Assembly: GCA_027491785.1 (NCBI GenBank)
Contig: JAOZGJ010000101.1
Coordinates: forward strand, 1-64,000
DNA length: 64,000 bases
Origin: Thermoproteota archaeon
GTDB taxonomy: Archaea; Korarchaeota; Korarchaeia; Korarchaeales; Korarchaeaceae
Direction: 5' to 3'
The translations under genes were made by a program, and so were the position numbers. Shown one piece after another: positions 23,022 through 32,455 of the stretch. Below the pieces are notes generated by a model. It ran no database searches. It saw only the letters and a list, made by a program, of their open reading frames with translations, and had not been told where the DNA came from. Position 1 is the stretch's first letter, and each line of letters starts with the position of its first letter.

Positions 23022-24107
23022 ATGAGAGCAGATAGGAGAGTAGGTATAGTTGGGTGGGGAGTTTACATTCCTAAATGGAGGATAAGATCAGAAGAACTTG
23101 CTAGAGGATGGGGCAGAGATTGGAATAGATATGCGGCAGGCATAATGGTTCAAGAAAAGAGCGTACCGGGCATAGACGAAGATACATTCACCATAGCATA
23201 TGAGGCTTCAATTAATGCCCTGAGGAGAGCCCGTATAGATGCTTCTAAGCTGAGAGCAGTCTATGTAGGAACAGAATCTAAGCCCTATGCAGTTAAGACC
23301 ACAGCTACTATGCTTATAGAGGCTTTAGGGGCTGGAGGAGAGAAGAGACTCACCACAGGAGCTGACTACGAGTTCGCCTGTAAAGCAGGTACTGAAGCAG
23401 TACAAGCGATTATAGGGCTTATAGGATCTAATATGATAGATTATGGACTTGCAGTAGGGGCCGATACTGCCCAGGGAGCTCCTGGAGATGCTCTAGAGTA
23501 CACTGCAGCTGCTGGAGGTGCTGCATATGTGCTAGGCCCAGTAACGGATTCAGTAGCTATCATAGAAGCCTCTCTCTCCCATGTGACAGATACGCCTGAT
23601 TTCTGGAGAAGGCAGCATGAGCATTATCCGGCTCATACAAGGGCCTTTACAGGCGGACCTGCTTATTTCAAGCATATAATGACAGCGGCAAAAGAGTTAA
23701 TGGATTTCATGGGAATGAGACCCGAAGATTATGATTATGCTATATTCCACCAGCCAAACGGTAAGTATCCGCTAAGAGTAGGCACTAGACTTGGTTTCAC
23801 TCCGGATAAGGTAAAGCCTGGTCTGATGACTCCTTACATAGGGAATACGTACAGTGGGTCAGCGCTGGTTGGTTTAGCAGCTGTCCTAGATCAGGCAAAG
23901 CCAGGGCAGCGTATCCTAGTTGTGTCATTCGGCTCTGGAGCCGGTAGCGATGCATTTCATATAGAGGTCACCGATGGTATTGAGGAAGTACAGGATCTTG
24001 CTCCTAAAACGCTAGATTATGTTAATAGAAAAGAATACGTTGATTATACGACTTATGCTCGCTATAGAAGAATGATACGTATGCTTCATGATTTCAGCTC
24101 TTACTAG
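23022..24107 (+). CDS. hydroxymethylglutaryl-CoA synthase (archaeal type)
   Basis: Condenses acetoacetyl-CoA and acetyl-CoA to HMG-CoA for isoprenoid lipid synthesis. The 361-residue protein is a typical archaeal member. The nucleophilic Cys120 is in YEFACKAGTEA, Glu85 in VGTESKPYAVK, and the catalytic histidine is in IFHQPNGKYP. Its ATG follows AGGGTGATT. The next two genes encode a thiolase-family protein and a DUF35 protein, matching the archaeal three-protein complex that channels acetoacetyl-CoA between thiolase and synthase. Confidence 0.95.
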   Translation: MRADRRVGIVGWGVYIPKWRIRSEELARGWGRDWNRYAAGIMVQEKSVPGIDEDTFTIAYEASINALRRARIDASKLRAVYVGTESKPYAVKTTATMLIEALGAGGEKRLTTGADYEFACKAGTEAVQAIIGLIGSNMIDYGLAVGADTAQGAPGDALEYTAAAGGAAYVLGPVTDSVAIIEASLSHVTDTPDFWRRQHEHYPAHTRAFTGGPAYFKHIMTAAKELMDFMGMRPEDYDYAIFHQPNGKYPLRVGTRLGFTPDKVKPGLMTPYIGNTYSGSALVGLAAVLDQAKPGQRILVVSFGSGAGSDAFHIEVTDGIEEVQDLAPKTLDYVNRKEYVDYTTYARYRRMIRMLHDFSSY

Positions 24108-24118
24108 GGTGATGATTT

Positions 24119-25249
24119 ATGGTATACATAATTGGAGCTGGTCTAACTAATGTCGGAAATCATTGGGATAAGTCTTTAAGGCACCTCGCAGTTGAGGCAT
24201 CTCTAAAGGCATTGGAAGATTGCAGTAAGGATGTAGACTACATAGTTGTCGCAAATGCCTTATCAGGAGTTGTCAGTGGACAGGAAAATCTTGGCTCTTA
24301 CGTGGCTACCCATTTAGGTAAGATAGGTATTCCCGCAGTTAAGGTCGAAGCCGCTGGGGCTTCTGGAGGTGCTGCTGTTCTCTTAGCCAGTAGCTTAATA
24401 TCCTCTGAGATGGCAGACAGGGTGCTCGTTGTAGGTGTAGAGAAGGTTACAGATTATACGGCCCTCGAAGATTCCAATTCAGCTCTCTCTACATCGATAG
24501 ATTCGGAATATGAGGCTTTCCATGGAGGGACGCTGGATGCCATGCATGCTTTGATTATGAGGGCTTACATGAGGAAGTATAATTTACCTAAGGAAGAGTT
24601 TTCTTACCTTCCCCTGCTCATGCATGAAAATGCTGTGGATACCCCTCATGCTCAGCTCAGATTTAAGTTGAAGCCAGAAAGCTACTCTTCCTCCCCAGTT
24701 ATAGCAGAACCTCTAACAATGCTTGATTTAGCACCCCTAGGGGATGGAGCAGCAGCAGTTGTATTGTCTAAGAATGCTGAAGGTAGTAACGGGAATGCCG
24801 AGATAGTCTCCTCTGGGCAAGCCACTGATTCTATATCCATATATAGGAGGAAAGACCTGACAGAGATGCCCTCCATAAAAGCCGCTCTTAAGAGAGCCTT
24901 AGAGAGAACAGAATTCAAGCCAGACTTCTACATAATACACGATTATTCTAGTGTTATGGGGTATATAGCCGTGGAAGAGTTGGGATTAACAGAGAGAGGA
25001 AAAGCATACCATCTATTTAGTAGTGGGGAAGCTAGGAGAGACGGATCCACCCCCATAAATCCAGAGGGAGGACTGAAAGCCAGAGGCAATCCTGTTGGAG
25101 CTACTGGGGTGTACCAGGTGGCTGAGGCATATCTACAAGTGACCGAGAGAGCGAAAGGATGGCAGGTTAAGGGAGCTAAGAGCGGATTAACTCTCAGCAT
25201 TGGGGGAGTGGGAAGCAATTCTGTAATTCACTTGATTAGGGAGGTGTGA
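24119..25249 (+). CDS. thiolase-family protein lacking the usual nucleophilic Cys
   Basis: This 376-residue thiolase fold protein sits in the HMG-CoA synthase operon. In archaeal complexes this position makes acetoacetyl-CoA from two acetyl-CoA. Here the motif that normally reads C-x-S-G is VEAAGASGG, with Gly80 at the nucleophile position (codon GGG at 24356-24358), and the usual GHPxGATG is GNPVGATG (Asn324). His274 in HDYSS and SIGGVGS near the C-terminus remain. The fold and context are clear, but catalysis by the normal mechanism is doubtful unless another residue substitutes. It may instead act as a structural partner in the complex. Confidence 0.85.
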   Translation: MVYIIGAGLTNVGNHWDKSLRHLAVEASLKALEDCSKDVDYIVVANALSGVVSGQENLGSYVATHLGKIGIPAVKVEAAGASGGAAVLLASSLISSEMADRVLVVGVEKVTDYTALEDSNSALSTSIDSEYEAFHGGTLDAMHALIMRAYMRKYNLPKEEFSYLPLLMHENAVDTPHAQLRFKLKPESYSSSPVIAEPLTMLDLAPLGDGAAAVVLSKNAEGSNGNAEIVSSGQATDSISIYRRKDLTEMPSIKAALKRALERTEFKPDFYIIHDYSSVMGYIAVEELGLTERGKAYHLFSSGEARRDGSTPINPEGGLKARGNPVGATGVYQVAEAYLQVTERAKGWQVKGAKSGLTLSIGGVGSNSVIHLIREV

Positions 25250-25252
25250 GGT

Positions 25253-25663
25253 ATGTGGGCATATTGGCAAAGTGTACCCGCTCACTGGAGGGAAATACCA
25301 GCTAGATATAGGCTAGAAGGTGGTAAATGTAGAGATTGCGGCTATACAATGATACCTAAGGAGGATGTATGTCCTGTTTGTGGTTCCACCAACATCGAGA
25401 CGATCAAGCTTCCTAGGAAGGGAAAGATACTAAATCACACTGTTGTATGGAATGCTCCTAGAGGATATGAGTACTACACGCCATACGTACTGGCCATTGT
25501 AGAGTTAGAAGATGGAAGTAGGGTAATGGCCCAGTTAACTGATATTTCTCCTTCAGAAGTAAAAGAAGGAATGGAAGTGGAGATGGTAATAAGGAAAACT
25601 AAGGTAAGCGGAGAATCAGGTATTATAGCCTACTCATACAAGTTCAGACCGGTAATCCGGTGA
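25253..25663 (+). CDS. DUF35 zinc-ribbon/OB-fold protein of the HMG-CoA synthase complex
   Basis: This 136-residue protein has a rubredoxin-like zinc ribbon (CRDCGYTMIPKEDVCPVCG at about residues 24-42) followed by an OB fold (GKILNHTVVW onward). Archaeal DUF35 proteins bridge thiolase and HMG-CoA synthase and bind CoA in the shared active-site tunnel. It is 3 nt after the thiolase gene, so the three genes form one operon. The arrangement supports complex formation even though the thiolase looks catalytically altered. Confidence 0.92.
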   Translation: MWAYWQSVPAHWREIPARYRLEGGKCRDCGYTMIPKEDVCPVCGSTNIETIKLPRKGKILNHTVVWNAPRGYEYYTPYVLAIVELEDGSRVMAQLTDISPSEVKEGMEVEMVIRKTKVSGESGIIAYSYKFRPVIR

Positions 25664-25729
25664 TCTCTCTTTCTCTACTATCCTACTTACTTTACTTTAT
25701 TTTTTATTTATTTTATACCAGAAAGGAAG

Positions 25730-27058
25730 ATGACCCTGCACTATAGAGGAAGAGTTGGTAATGTACTCTCTAGCTTGGGAATAGAGGATTATGACAGGAT
25801 ACGCGTCATAAAGGATGAGGAAGTTTACGAGGGTATTCTAATACCTAGACCGGAGATCTTGGATGATGAGCATCTCATAATAAAGCTTGATAATGGATAT
25901 AACATAGGGATAAACATAGAAGGAGCTAAAATAGAGCTAATCAGCAAAGAGAAGCCTTCTAGAGAGAAGAAAATACCTGAGTTAAAGTACAAGGAGGATT
26001 TACCCTTTGTTCCCCTAATAGTTACCGGAGGAACGATAACTTCTAAGGTTGATTATTCTACCGGTGCCGTTATAACCCACGAGAAACCGGAAGAATTGCT
26101 TGATATTGTACCTGAGCTTGCTAACATTATTAACACGAAGTATATTACTCTGTTCTCGGAATTCAGTGAGAACCTCACACCAAGCCACTGGAAGCTCATA
26201 GCTAGAGCCGTATATGAACAGTTGAGAGGAGGAGCTGATGGTGTCCTCATAGCCCATGGTACTGATACCATGCATTACACAGCAGCCGCTTTATCATTCA
26301 TGCTCCGTAACCTAGATAAACCGGTAGTCCTTGTAGGATCGCAGAGGTCCATAGATAGACCCTCTACAGACGCTGTTCTAAATTTAATAGCTGCAGCTAG
26401 GGTCGCTGCAGAAAGCCCTATAGCTGAATCGGTCATTGTGATGCATGGTGGCCCAAGCGATGAATATGCCCATGTCATAAGGGGAGTGAGAGCTAGGAAG
26501 ATGCACACGTCCAGAAGAGATGCTTTTCAGCCTATAAATGAGCCACCTATTGCGAGAGTGACGTATGATGACGTGAAACTTTTAACAGAAAACTTCAGGA
26601 GGAGGAAGGAAGGACCTAGTGAAGTAGAGCTTGACGATGCGTTAGATCCTAATGTGGCCTTAGTGCAGATATGGCCAGGAATTCCAAATGGTTATCTCTC
26701 TACTCTCGCCGAGAGATTTAAGGGATTAGTTTTGGCTGGTACTGGGTTAGGTCATACTCCTAGGTACTTAATCCCGGAGATAGCTGAAATAGTGAGAGAC
26801 GGGGTTCCTGTAGTAATTACTTCCCAATGCCTATTTGGTAGGGTGAACCTCAATGTATATGAAACAGGAAGGAGGCTCCTAATGGCTGGCGCAATATCTG
26901 GGGAGGATATGTTACCAGAAGTGGCTTTGGTAAAGTTGATGTATGTATTAGGGCACACAGATGATCTTGAGGAGGTTAGAAAGATGATGAAGGAGGACAT
27001 GGCTGGAGAGATTGGGGCACACTTGGGACTTAATGTATTTCCTCCTTGCTGGAGGTGA
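25730..27058 (+). CDS. gatD: Glu-tRNA(Gln) amidotransferase subunit D
   Basis: This is the glutaminase/asparaginase-like subunit of the archaeal amidotransferase that converts Glu-tRNA(Gln) to Gln-tRNA(Gln). The 442-residue protein has the N-terminal beta-barrel domain typical of GatD and an asparaginase I domain with VTGGTITS, IAHGTDTMHYTA and VLVGSQRS motifs carrying the catalytic threonines, Asp and Lys region. The ATG follows AAAGGAAG, with an AT-rich TATTTTATA promoter region before it. GatE follows 4 nt downstream. Confidence 0.96.
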   Translation: MTLHYRGRVGNVLSSLGIEDYDRIRVIKDEEVYEGILIPRPEILDDEHLIIKLDNGYNIGINIEGAKIELISKEKPSREKKIPELKYKEDLPFVPLIVTGGTITSKVDYSTGAVITHEKPEELLDIVPELANIINTKYITLFSEFSENLTPSHWKLIARAVYEQLRGGADGVLIAHGTDTMHYTAAALSFMLRNLDKPVVLVGSQRSIDRPSTDAVLNLIAAARVAAESPIAESVIVMHGGPSDEYAHVIRGVRARKMHTSRRDAFQPINEPPIARVTYDDVKLLTENFRRRKEGPSEVELDDALDPNVALVQIWPGIPNGYLSTLAERFKGLVLAGTGLGHTPRYLIPEIAEIVRDGVPVVITSQCLFGRVNLNVYETGRRLLMAGAISGEDMLPEVALVKLMYVLGHTDDLEEVRKMMKEDMAGEIGAHLGLNVFPPCWR

Positions 27059-27062
27059 CGTC

Positions 27063-28958
27063 ATGAACTTTAACTATAAAGATCTGGGACTTAAAGTTGG
27101 CCTTGAGATCCATCAAAGGCTTGATTCGCATAAACTCTTCTGTAAATGTCCATCCATTATGAGGGAGGATGAACCTGATTCTTGGATTAGGAGAAAACTG
27201 GGTATCTCTTATAGCGAGCTAGGATCAGTAGATCCTGCCGCTAGATTTGAATCGTTAAGAAAGAGGGAATTTCTTTATGGCGTGTATTACGATAATACGT
27301 GCGAGGTTGAAGCAGACGAAGCCCCCCCATATCCATTAAATGAAGATGCCCTAGAGATCTCTCTAACCATAGCCCTGATGCTGAAGATGAAACCTATAGA
27401 TGAGGTTCATGTCATGAGGAAAATAGTAGTAGATGGAAGTAACACTACTGGTTTTCAGAGAACTGCCCTCGTAGCAATCGGAGGAAATGAAAGCGGTATA
27501 GAGACTAAATGGGGTTTTGTTAGGATGGCTACTCTCTGTTTGGAGGAAGAATCTGCTTATATAGTAGAAAGTAGGCCTGAACTAGCTAGATATAGGCTAG
27601 ATAGGCTAGGCATACCCCTAGTAGAGCTAGCAACCAAACCAGATATTTGGCATCCGGATCAAGCTAAGGAAGCAGCTCTTAAGCTGGGGAGAATGCTCAG
27701 AGCTACTGGTAGAGTTCAAAGGGGATTAGGTACGATAAGGCAGGATATAAACGTATCAATAAGGGATGGCGCTAGGCAGGAGATAAAGGGTGTGCAAGAT
27801 TTGGATCTTATACCGGAGATAATAAGAAGAGAAGTTCAGAGACAGGTAAATCTCATAAAAATTAGGGATATTTTGAGATCTAGGGGAATTAAAGAGGAAC
27901 ATTTGAGGGCACCTATAATAGATGTGACGAACGCTTTAGCTAATTCTAAGTCCCATCTCATAAGGAGAGCGCTAGCTAGGGGGGATAAAATATATGGAAT
28001 GAGAGTTATTGGATTCTCTGGTATAATAGGAAGAGAGGTTCAGCCAGGAAGAAGATTCGGAACGGAACTTTCCGATTACGCTAAGGTATTTGGAGGGGTC
28101 AAGGGGATACTGCATGGGGATGAGTTACCTAACTATGGAATAGATGAGGGTGATATCAGTAAGGTAAGGTCGGAGTTATCGTGTGAGAAAGGAGATTCAT
28201 TTATCCTCATTATGGGCAAGAGAGAATCCGTTGAACTGGCTTTTAAGTCCATAGAGGAAAGGCTCATATATGCCCTTAAAGGGGTTCCTAATGAGACTAG
28301 GAGGGCATTGCCTGATGGTAACACTTCCTTCCTAAGACCCATGCCCGGATCAGCTAGAATGTATCCTGAAACTGATATTTTACCAGTTAAAACAGGACCT
28401 CTCATTGAAAGGATAGGTTCCCTTCCGTCGGCTCCGGAACAAGTTGTTAGGAGGTTGATCGATCAGTATAACCTTACGGAAGATCTTGCTTGGGAATTAT
28501 TTGATGAGGGTAAGGTGCTTATCTTCGAGAAAATAGCAAAGTATAACGTCCCTACTAGATTTCTGGCCTCGATGCTTGTGTCAATGGTTAGATCCTTAAG
28601 GAGAGAAGGAGAACCTGTTGAGAAGCTCAAGGAAGAGAGTTTCGATGAGATCGCTAGGCTCTTAGGAGAAGGAAAACTGGCTAAGGAAGCTGTACCAGAA
28701 GTTTTAAGAGCCCTTGCAAGGGGAGATTATTCAAGTGCCGAAGATTACATCAAAGATCACCATTTATCGATGGAGAAATTAGATTCCCTAATAGAGGATG
28801 TCATAAGGAAGAATTCTGATATCGTTATGGAAAGAGGCAAGAGGGCCTTTGGTATGATAATGGGGGAGGTTATGAGGGAGGTTAGAGGGAAGATAGATGG
28901 AGCTGTAGTAAGTAGAAAGGTGAAAGAGAAGCTAGAAGAATTCCTCCAAACTGGTTGA
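27063..28958 (+). CDS. gatE: Glu-tRNA(Gln) amidotransferase subunit E
   Basis: This is the tRNA-binding and kinase subunit that phosphorylates Glu-tRNA(Gln) and accepts ammonia from GatD. The 631-residue protein shows KVGLEIHQRLD near the start, a GatB/E core with the CKCP zinc site, an inserted AspRS-like domain and the C-terminal YqeY-like helical tail. I chose ATG 27063, preceded by GGAGGTGA, rather than the in-frame GTG at 27012 inside gatD. Its 3' end overlaps the convergent DNA polymerase gene by 27 nt. Confidence 0.96.
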   Translation: MNFNYKDLGLKVGLEIHQRLDSHKLFCKCPSIMREDEPDSWIRRKLGISYSELGSVDPAARFESLRKREFLYGVYYDNTCEVEADEAPPYPLNEDALEISLTIALMLKMKPIDEVHVMRKIVVDGSNTTGFQRTALVAIGGNESGIETKWGFVRMATLCLEEESAYIVESRPELARYRLDRLGIPLVELATKPDIWHPDQAKEAALKLGRMLRATGRVQRGLGTIRQDINVSIRDGARQEIKGVQDLDLIPEIIRREVQRQVNLIKIRDILRSRGIKEEHLRAPIIDVTNALANSKSHLIRRALARGDKIYGMRVIGFSGIIGREVQPGRRFGTELSDYAKVFGGVKGILHGDELPNYGIDEGDISKVRSELSCEKGDSFILIMGKRESVELAFKSIEERLIYALKGVPNETRRALPDGNTSFLRPMPGSARMYPETDILPVKTGPLIERIGSLPSAPEQVVRRLIDQYNLTEDLAWELFDEGKVLIFEKIAKYNVPTRFLASMLVSMVRSLRREGEPVEKLKEESFDEIARLLGEGKLAKEAVPEVLRALARGDYSSAEDYIKDHHLSMEKLDSLIEDVIRKNSDIVMERGKRAFGMIMGEVMREVRGKIDGAVVSRKVKEKLEEFLQTG

Positions 28959-31421
28959 TCTCCTTTCCCTAACTATACTGTCGAAATCCATATCCAAGGA
29001 GTCGAGGATCTGCTCGAAAGTTGTCTTCATTATTTCTAGGTATTTTCCTTTATCTATCTGGGATTTATTGGCTAGTTCAATGGGCATGACCCCTTCTCTA
29101 CTTCTAACTTTAACGTATCTTATCACCTGACCAGGTACTATTCTATGACCCATGCTCTCCATCATCCTAGCTACTTTGACATGTTGCGGAGTTGTCTTTT
29201 TGTAGCTATCCAGTCTTTTGGACAGCATAGTTCTGAAGGCTAGGTCCTCTAGATCGAACTCGCCCAATTCTAACCTATTAACATAGGATCTTATGGTCTC
29301 AGTCACTCTTCTCTTGGCTTCCTCAAACTCCTCTGGAGATTTGACGCTCCTCAGAATTTCTAGAACCTCATTAAATGCGTCCTTAACGAATTTAGGCACA
29401 TTTCTTTTCTTACCTAATAGACCTTTTACATCCACAACGCCTTCTCTTGTGACCCCTAAATAGTTTTTCTTGAGTTTAGATAGGACTACATAACGATACC
29501 ATTTATCTAGCTCCAGATCTATACCAAGTTTGGATTCTATTGTAGCTTCTAAGGATTCAATGCTTTTCTCTGTAGCTTGCTTTATAAATAAGCTGTCTGT
29601 ATCTCCATATATTACTTCTAGCCCCATTTTCTTAGCTTCCTCTATTGAGAGGATCATTGCCTTTCTTGCGAGAGCTGTAATCATCTCAGCTGCTGGTGGA
29701 GAATATAAGGGGAAGTTTTCGTAACCAAAAACGCCGTAAGAGGCATTAAGAAATACCTTAAGGCTTCTTTGAACAGTATCGTACCACTTCCTCAGCTCTT
29801 CATTCTTTTCTTCCTTGGCCCTCCTTTTATATCTTCTGACCCTTACGTCTCTGAGAGCTTGTATTATATAGGGGATTATACCTAACCCCTTCTTACATAT
29901 CCAATGAGGTAGCTCCTTAACTGGCTTATTGCTCTTACAGTCAATGTGCGGGCAATTTATTGTCTCGAAACTGACCTTCCACCTGCCTATTATCGAAGGG
30001 TAAAGGCTTGCGAAATCCATAACAGCCACATTGAAGTGAACTCCTGGCACGGGTTCAAGTACTATGGCCCCCATATACTTCTTCCCTTTTATTATAGCCT
30101 GGGAGTATGTTCTTTCTCCTCTAATGGCCTTTATTTCATTTTGTTCTGGAATCAACCAGTTCCTCCTTCTGTATTCGAAGAATATCATATTTTTTATCCA
30201 CGATGAAACGCCCTGCCTAGATACCTCCTCCAAAGACATCTTGCTTATTCTCGATAGAAGAAACAATAGGTGTATTAGCTCTCCAGACCCTATATTTCCC
30301 AGTTTAAAGGTAAGTTCTGCATCTTGTAAGCAATATTCAGCTAAATCTTTCACTCTAACGGAATAGAAGTCTCTAGTTCCCAGCTGAATTTTCCTCTCAC
30401 CCAACAGAGCTTCAGCTACTTCATCCAGCGTATATCCTAAATATTTGTTGCTAAATACATATACTTGTATTGATTTGTTACTAAAAAGCTTGTATAGATC
30501 TATATGCATTCCAGTATCTAGCAAGGCGCGATCTCTCTCCAGCCTTATGGGCCTATCACTTACTCCTAGCTCCCTAGCCCTTCTAGCTAAGTAAGGCATA
30601 TCGAAGTTATCTCCATTATAAGTGAAGATGAGAGGATATCCTGAGATTATATCGAGGACAGATCTTATAAGCCTCCCTTCGTTTTCATATTTCACAATAT
30701 TAGCTCCATTTCCCAGCCTGTCTGGTATCTCTCCCCCTCTAGCTAGCACGTGAACTTCCTTCCTCCCTTCGCTATCTACCAAGGCTACAGCAGCGACAGG
30801 CCTGTCTGGCTTCGTTGGATCTGGGATGCGATCTGGAGATGAGAGAACCTCTATATCAAAAGCTGCATTACGAATAGATGGTGAGGGTTCATCGAATAGG
30901 GGTATAAATGACTCCAAGATTTCCTTCACTTTGGGATCAAGATCCTTAAATTCTTCAGGTAAAGCCCCTCTTAATGAAGTTCCCTTCAGGTTGCCCTCCT
31001 CATCTATTTCATAGGAACATCCAGGTATCAGTCCTCTATCGTAAACGTAACAATCATAGTACTTTATCTTAGCCTCCCAGACATTATATCCGCTCTTGAC
31101 TAGCTCATCTCTCATATTATGAGATGATCCGCCGATTGCTAGTGGATCTTTGGCTTCTATTTTAGTTAATTCGATTTGTTGGTCCCGGAGAATATCGTAT
31201 TTCTTAACTGAGGAAATACTATAAATCCTAGAGGCAATGTTAGGAGATAGAACTTTTTCTATAATATTCGGAGGGGCATCCGTAAGGAGGTATGGTTTGT
31301 GGCCTGTATTGTCTTTTACCAAGAAAACCTGGCCATTCTCCGGATCGTAAAACTTCAATATAGCAGCTTTATCATTTCCTGAATAAAACACCGAGAGTAG
31401 GATACCCTTTCTGACAAGCAT
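28932..31421 (-). CDS. family-B DNA polymerase with intact proofreading domain
   Basis: This 829-residue replicative-type polymerase has an N-terminal uracil-recognition domain, exonuclease motifs I (Asp189-Ile-Glu191), II (NGDNFDMPYL near 269-277) and III (YCLQDAE, Asp367), and polymerase motifs A (DFASLYPSI near 469), B (KVFLNASYG, Lys555) and C (YGDTDS, 605-610). All expected acidic residues are present, so both polymerisation and 3'-5' proofreading should work. A Cys-rich insertion after motif A (CPHIDC and later Cys509) may bind zinc. It probably has a near-leaderless transcript from the palindromic TATA at 31444-31453. Confidence 0.96.
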   Translation of the reverse strand: MLVRKGILLSVFYSGNDKAAILKFYDPENGQVFLVKDNTGHKPYLLTDAPPNIIEKVLSPNIASRIYSISSVKKYDILRDQQIELTKIEAKDPLAIGGSSHNMRDELVKSGYNVWEAKIKYYDCYVYDRGLIPGCSYEIDEEGNLKGTSLRGALPEEFKDLDPKVKEILESFIPLFDEPSPSIRNAAFDIEVLSSPDRIPDPTKPDRPVAAVALVDSEGRKEVHVLARGGEIPDRLGNGANIVKYENEGRLIRSVLDIISGYPLIFTYNGDNFDMPYLARRARELGVSDRPIRLERDRALLDTGMHIDLYKLFSNKSIQVYVFSNKYLGYTLDEVAEALLGERKIQLGTRDFYSVRVKDLAEYCLQDAELTFKLGNIGSGELIHLLFLLSRISKMSLEEVSRQGVSSWIKNMIFFEYRRRNWLIPEQNEIKAIRGERTYSQAIIKGKKYMGAIVLEPVPGVHFNVAVMDFASLYPSIIGRWKVSFETINCPHIDCKSNKPVKELPHWICKKGLGIIPYIIQALRDVRVRRYKRRAKEEKNEELRKWYDTVQRSLKVFLNASYGVFGYENFPLYSPPAAEMITALARKAMILSIEEAKKMGLEVIYGDTDSLFIKQATEKSIESLEATIESKLGIDLELDKWYRYVVLSKLKKNYLGVTREGVVDVKGLLGKKRNVPKFVKDAFNEVLEILRSVKSPEEFEEAKRRVTETIRSYVNRLELGEFDLEDLAFRTMLSKRLDSYKKTTPQHVKVARMMESMGHRIVPGQVIRYVKVRSREGVMPIELANKSQIDKGKYLEIMKTTFEQILDSLDMDFDSIVRERRSTSLEEFF

Positions 31422-31443
31422 CCCAAGTAAGTTAAGAGGTGGC

Positions 31444-31453
31444 TATTTAAATA
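31444..31453. promoter_or_regulatory. palindromic TATA box shared by polB and the exported-protein gene
   Basis: TATTTAAATA is a perfect palindrome centred 27 nt from the polB ATG and 41 nt from the divergent ATG. It is the only TATA-like element in the 68-nt gap, so it probably drives both genes. Confidence 0.55.
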
Positions 31454-31489
31454 AAGGATGTAGTTAGGGTTTGTCGAAAGGTGTGAAAC

Positions 31490-32455
31490 ATGAGAAAGCT
31501 TAGGGCGATATTGCTAGCGTCCATTATTCTTATGAGCCTTAGCGTGTTACCAACTCACTCATCGAGGCCCATGCCTAAGGTAACCATAGAGATTCATAAG
31601 GATCTATCCGCCACGATGAAAGCGGAGGTATTTCGCCTAATTCATGAGCCAGAGACCCTTTACTTCTCCAATGTATTGAAGGCTCCCATACTTAATTGGA
31701 TAAATTACAGCGGAAACATAACGTTAGACATGACACAAGCCGGTCCCAGAGGAGCTTACTCTATGATAGCTATTCCTAGACCAGGAGAACCGACAAGAAG
31801 AGCGAGCTTCTTTACTAAAGCCGCAGCAGCTGGTCAATTTAATAATGCAACCGTTTATACAATGATGAATTTCTTCTATGGCGATAAGTTCCTTCTCTTA
31901 TACGGAATAAGATGGAACTTTGTGAATGTAACGTACAGGATCACTCCGTTCGTAAACTATACTGGGATAACAGCGATAGCGTCTTGTTCAACGAAGGATA
32001 ATAAGATCAAGCACGTCGGTGTATCATATAAAACCGAAACCCAAGCTGTCACCGGTGCTATGATAGTGGACTACAAAGTCACGGTAGATACTCTGCCTTT
32101 AGATCTGAGGAAAAGTACAAGTGGCTACTATTATATAGACCTGACTCCTCTAACCATGGCCTTACCCAATGATATATCTGCTAACGTATGGGTTAACTTC
32201 ACTAACAATGATATAGAAGTTTTGGGAGGGAGCCCTACTCCTAAGCTAGTATTATGGAATGATGCTCTATGGGAGTTCGTTCCTCAACTCCAAGAAAGCG
32301 GAAAATCTTTAATAGTCATAATACAAAAAACAGAACCTCACTTCCCTCTGCAAGAAATACTTCTAGCTTCTATACCTCCAATAATAGTTGGCGCATATGT
32401 ATATTGGAGGATAAAGTTTGAAAGAGAGCGTAAAGGCAGATCTAAGGAGAAATGA
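31490..32455 (+). CDS. exported membrane-anchored protein, unknown function
   Basis: I do not recognise this 321-residue protein. It has a signal peptide (about residues 1-25, LLASIILMSLSVLP then THSS), a beta-rich external domain with numerous Asn-X-Ser/Thr sites (for example NYSGN, NATV, NVT, NYT), and a C-terminal membrane segment (about 287-305) with a basic Arg/Lys tail. It therefore sits on the outside of the cell, probably glycosylated. The ATG follows AAAGGTG. The end overlaps the convergent HAD gene by 14 nt. Its layout resembles the larger exported protein at 54381 but the sequences are not obviously related. Confidence 0.75.
   Translation: MRKLRAILLASIILMSLSVLPTHSSRPMPKVTIEIHKDLSATMKAEVFRLIHEPETLYFSNVLKAPILNWINYSGNITLDMTQAGPRGAYSMIAIPRPGEPTRRASFFTKAAAAGQFNNATVYTMMNFFYGDKFLLLYGIRWNFVNVTYRITPFVNYTGITAIASCSTKDNKIKHVGVSYKTETQAVTGAMIVDYKVTVDTLPLDLRKSTSGYYYIDLTPLTMALPNDISANVWVNFTNNDIEVLGGSPTPKLVLWNDALWEFVPQLQESGKSLIVIIQKTEPHFPLQEILLASIPPIIVGAYVYWRIKFERERKGRSKEK

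Noticed and set aside
27012-27062. In-frame GTG start 51 nt before the gatE ATG
   Set aside because: It lies inside gatD and adds residues absent from GatE; ATG 27063 has a strong GGAGGTGA site.
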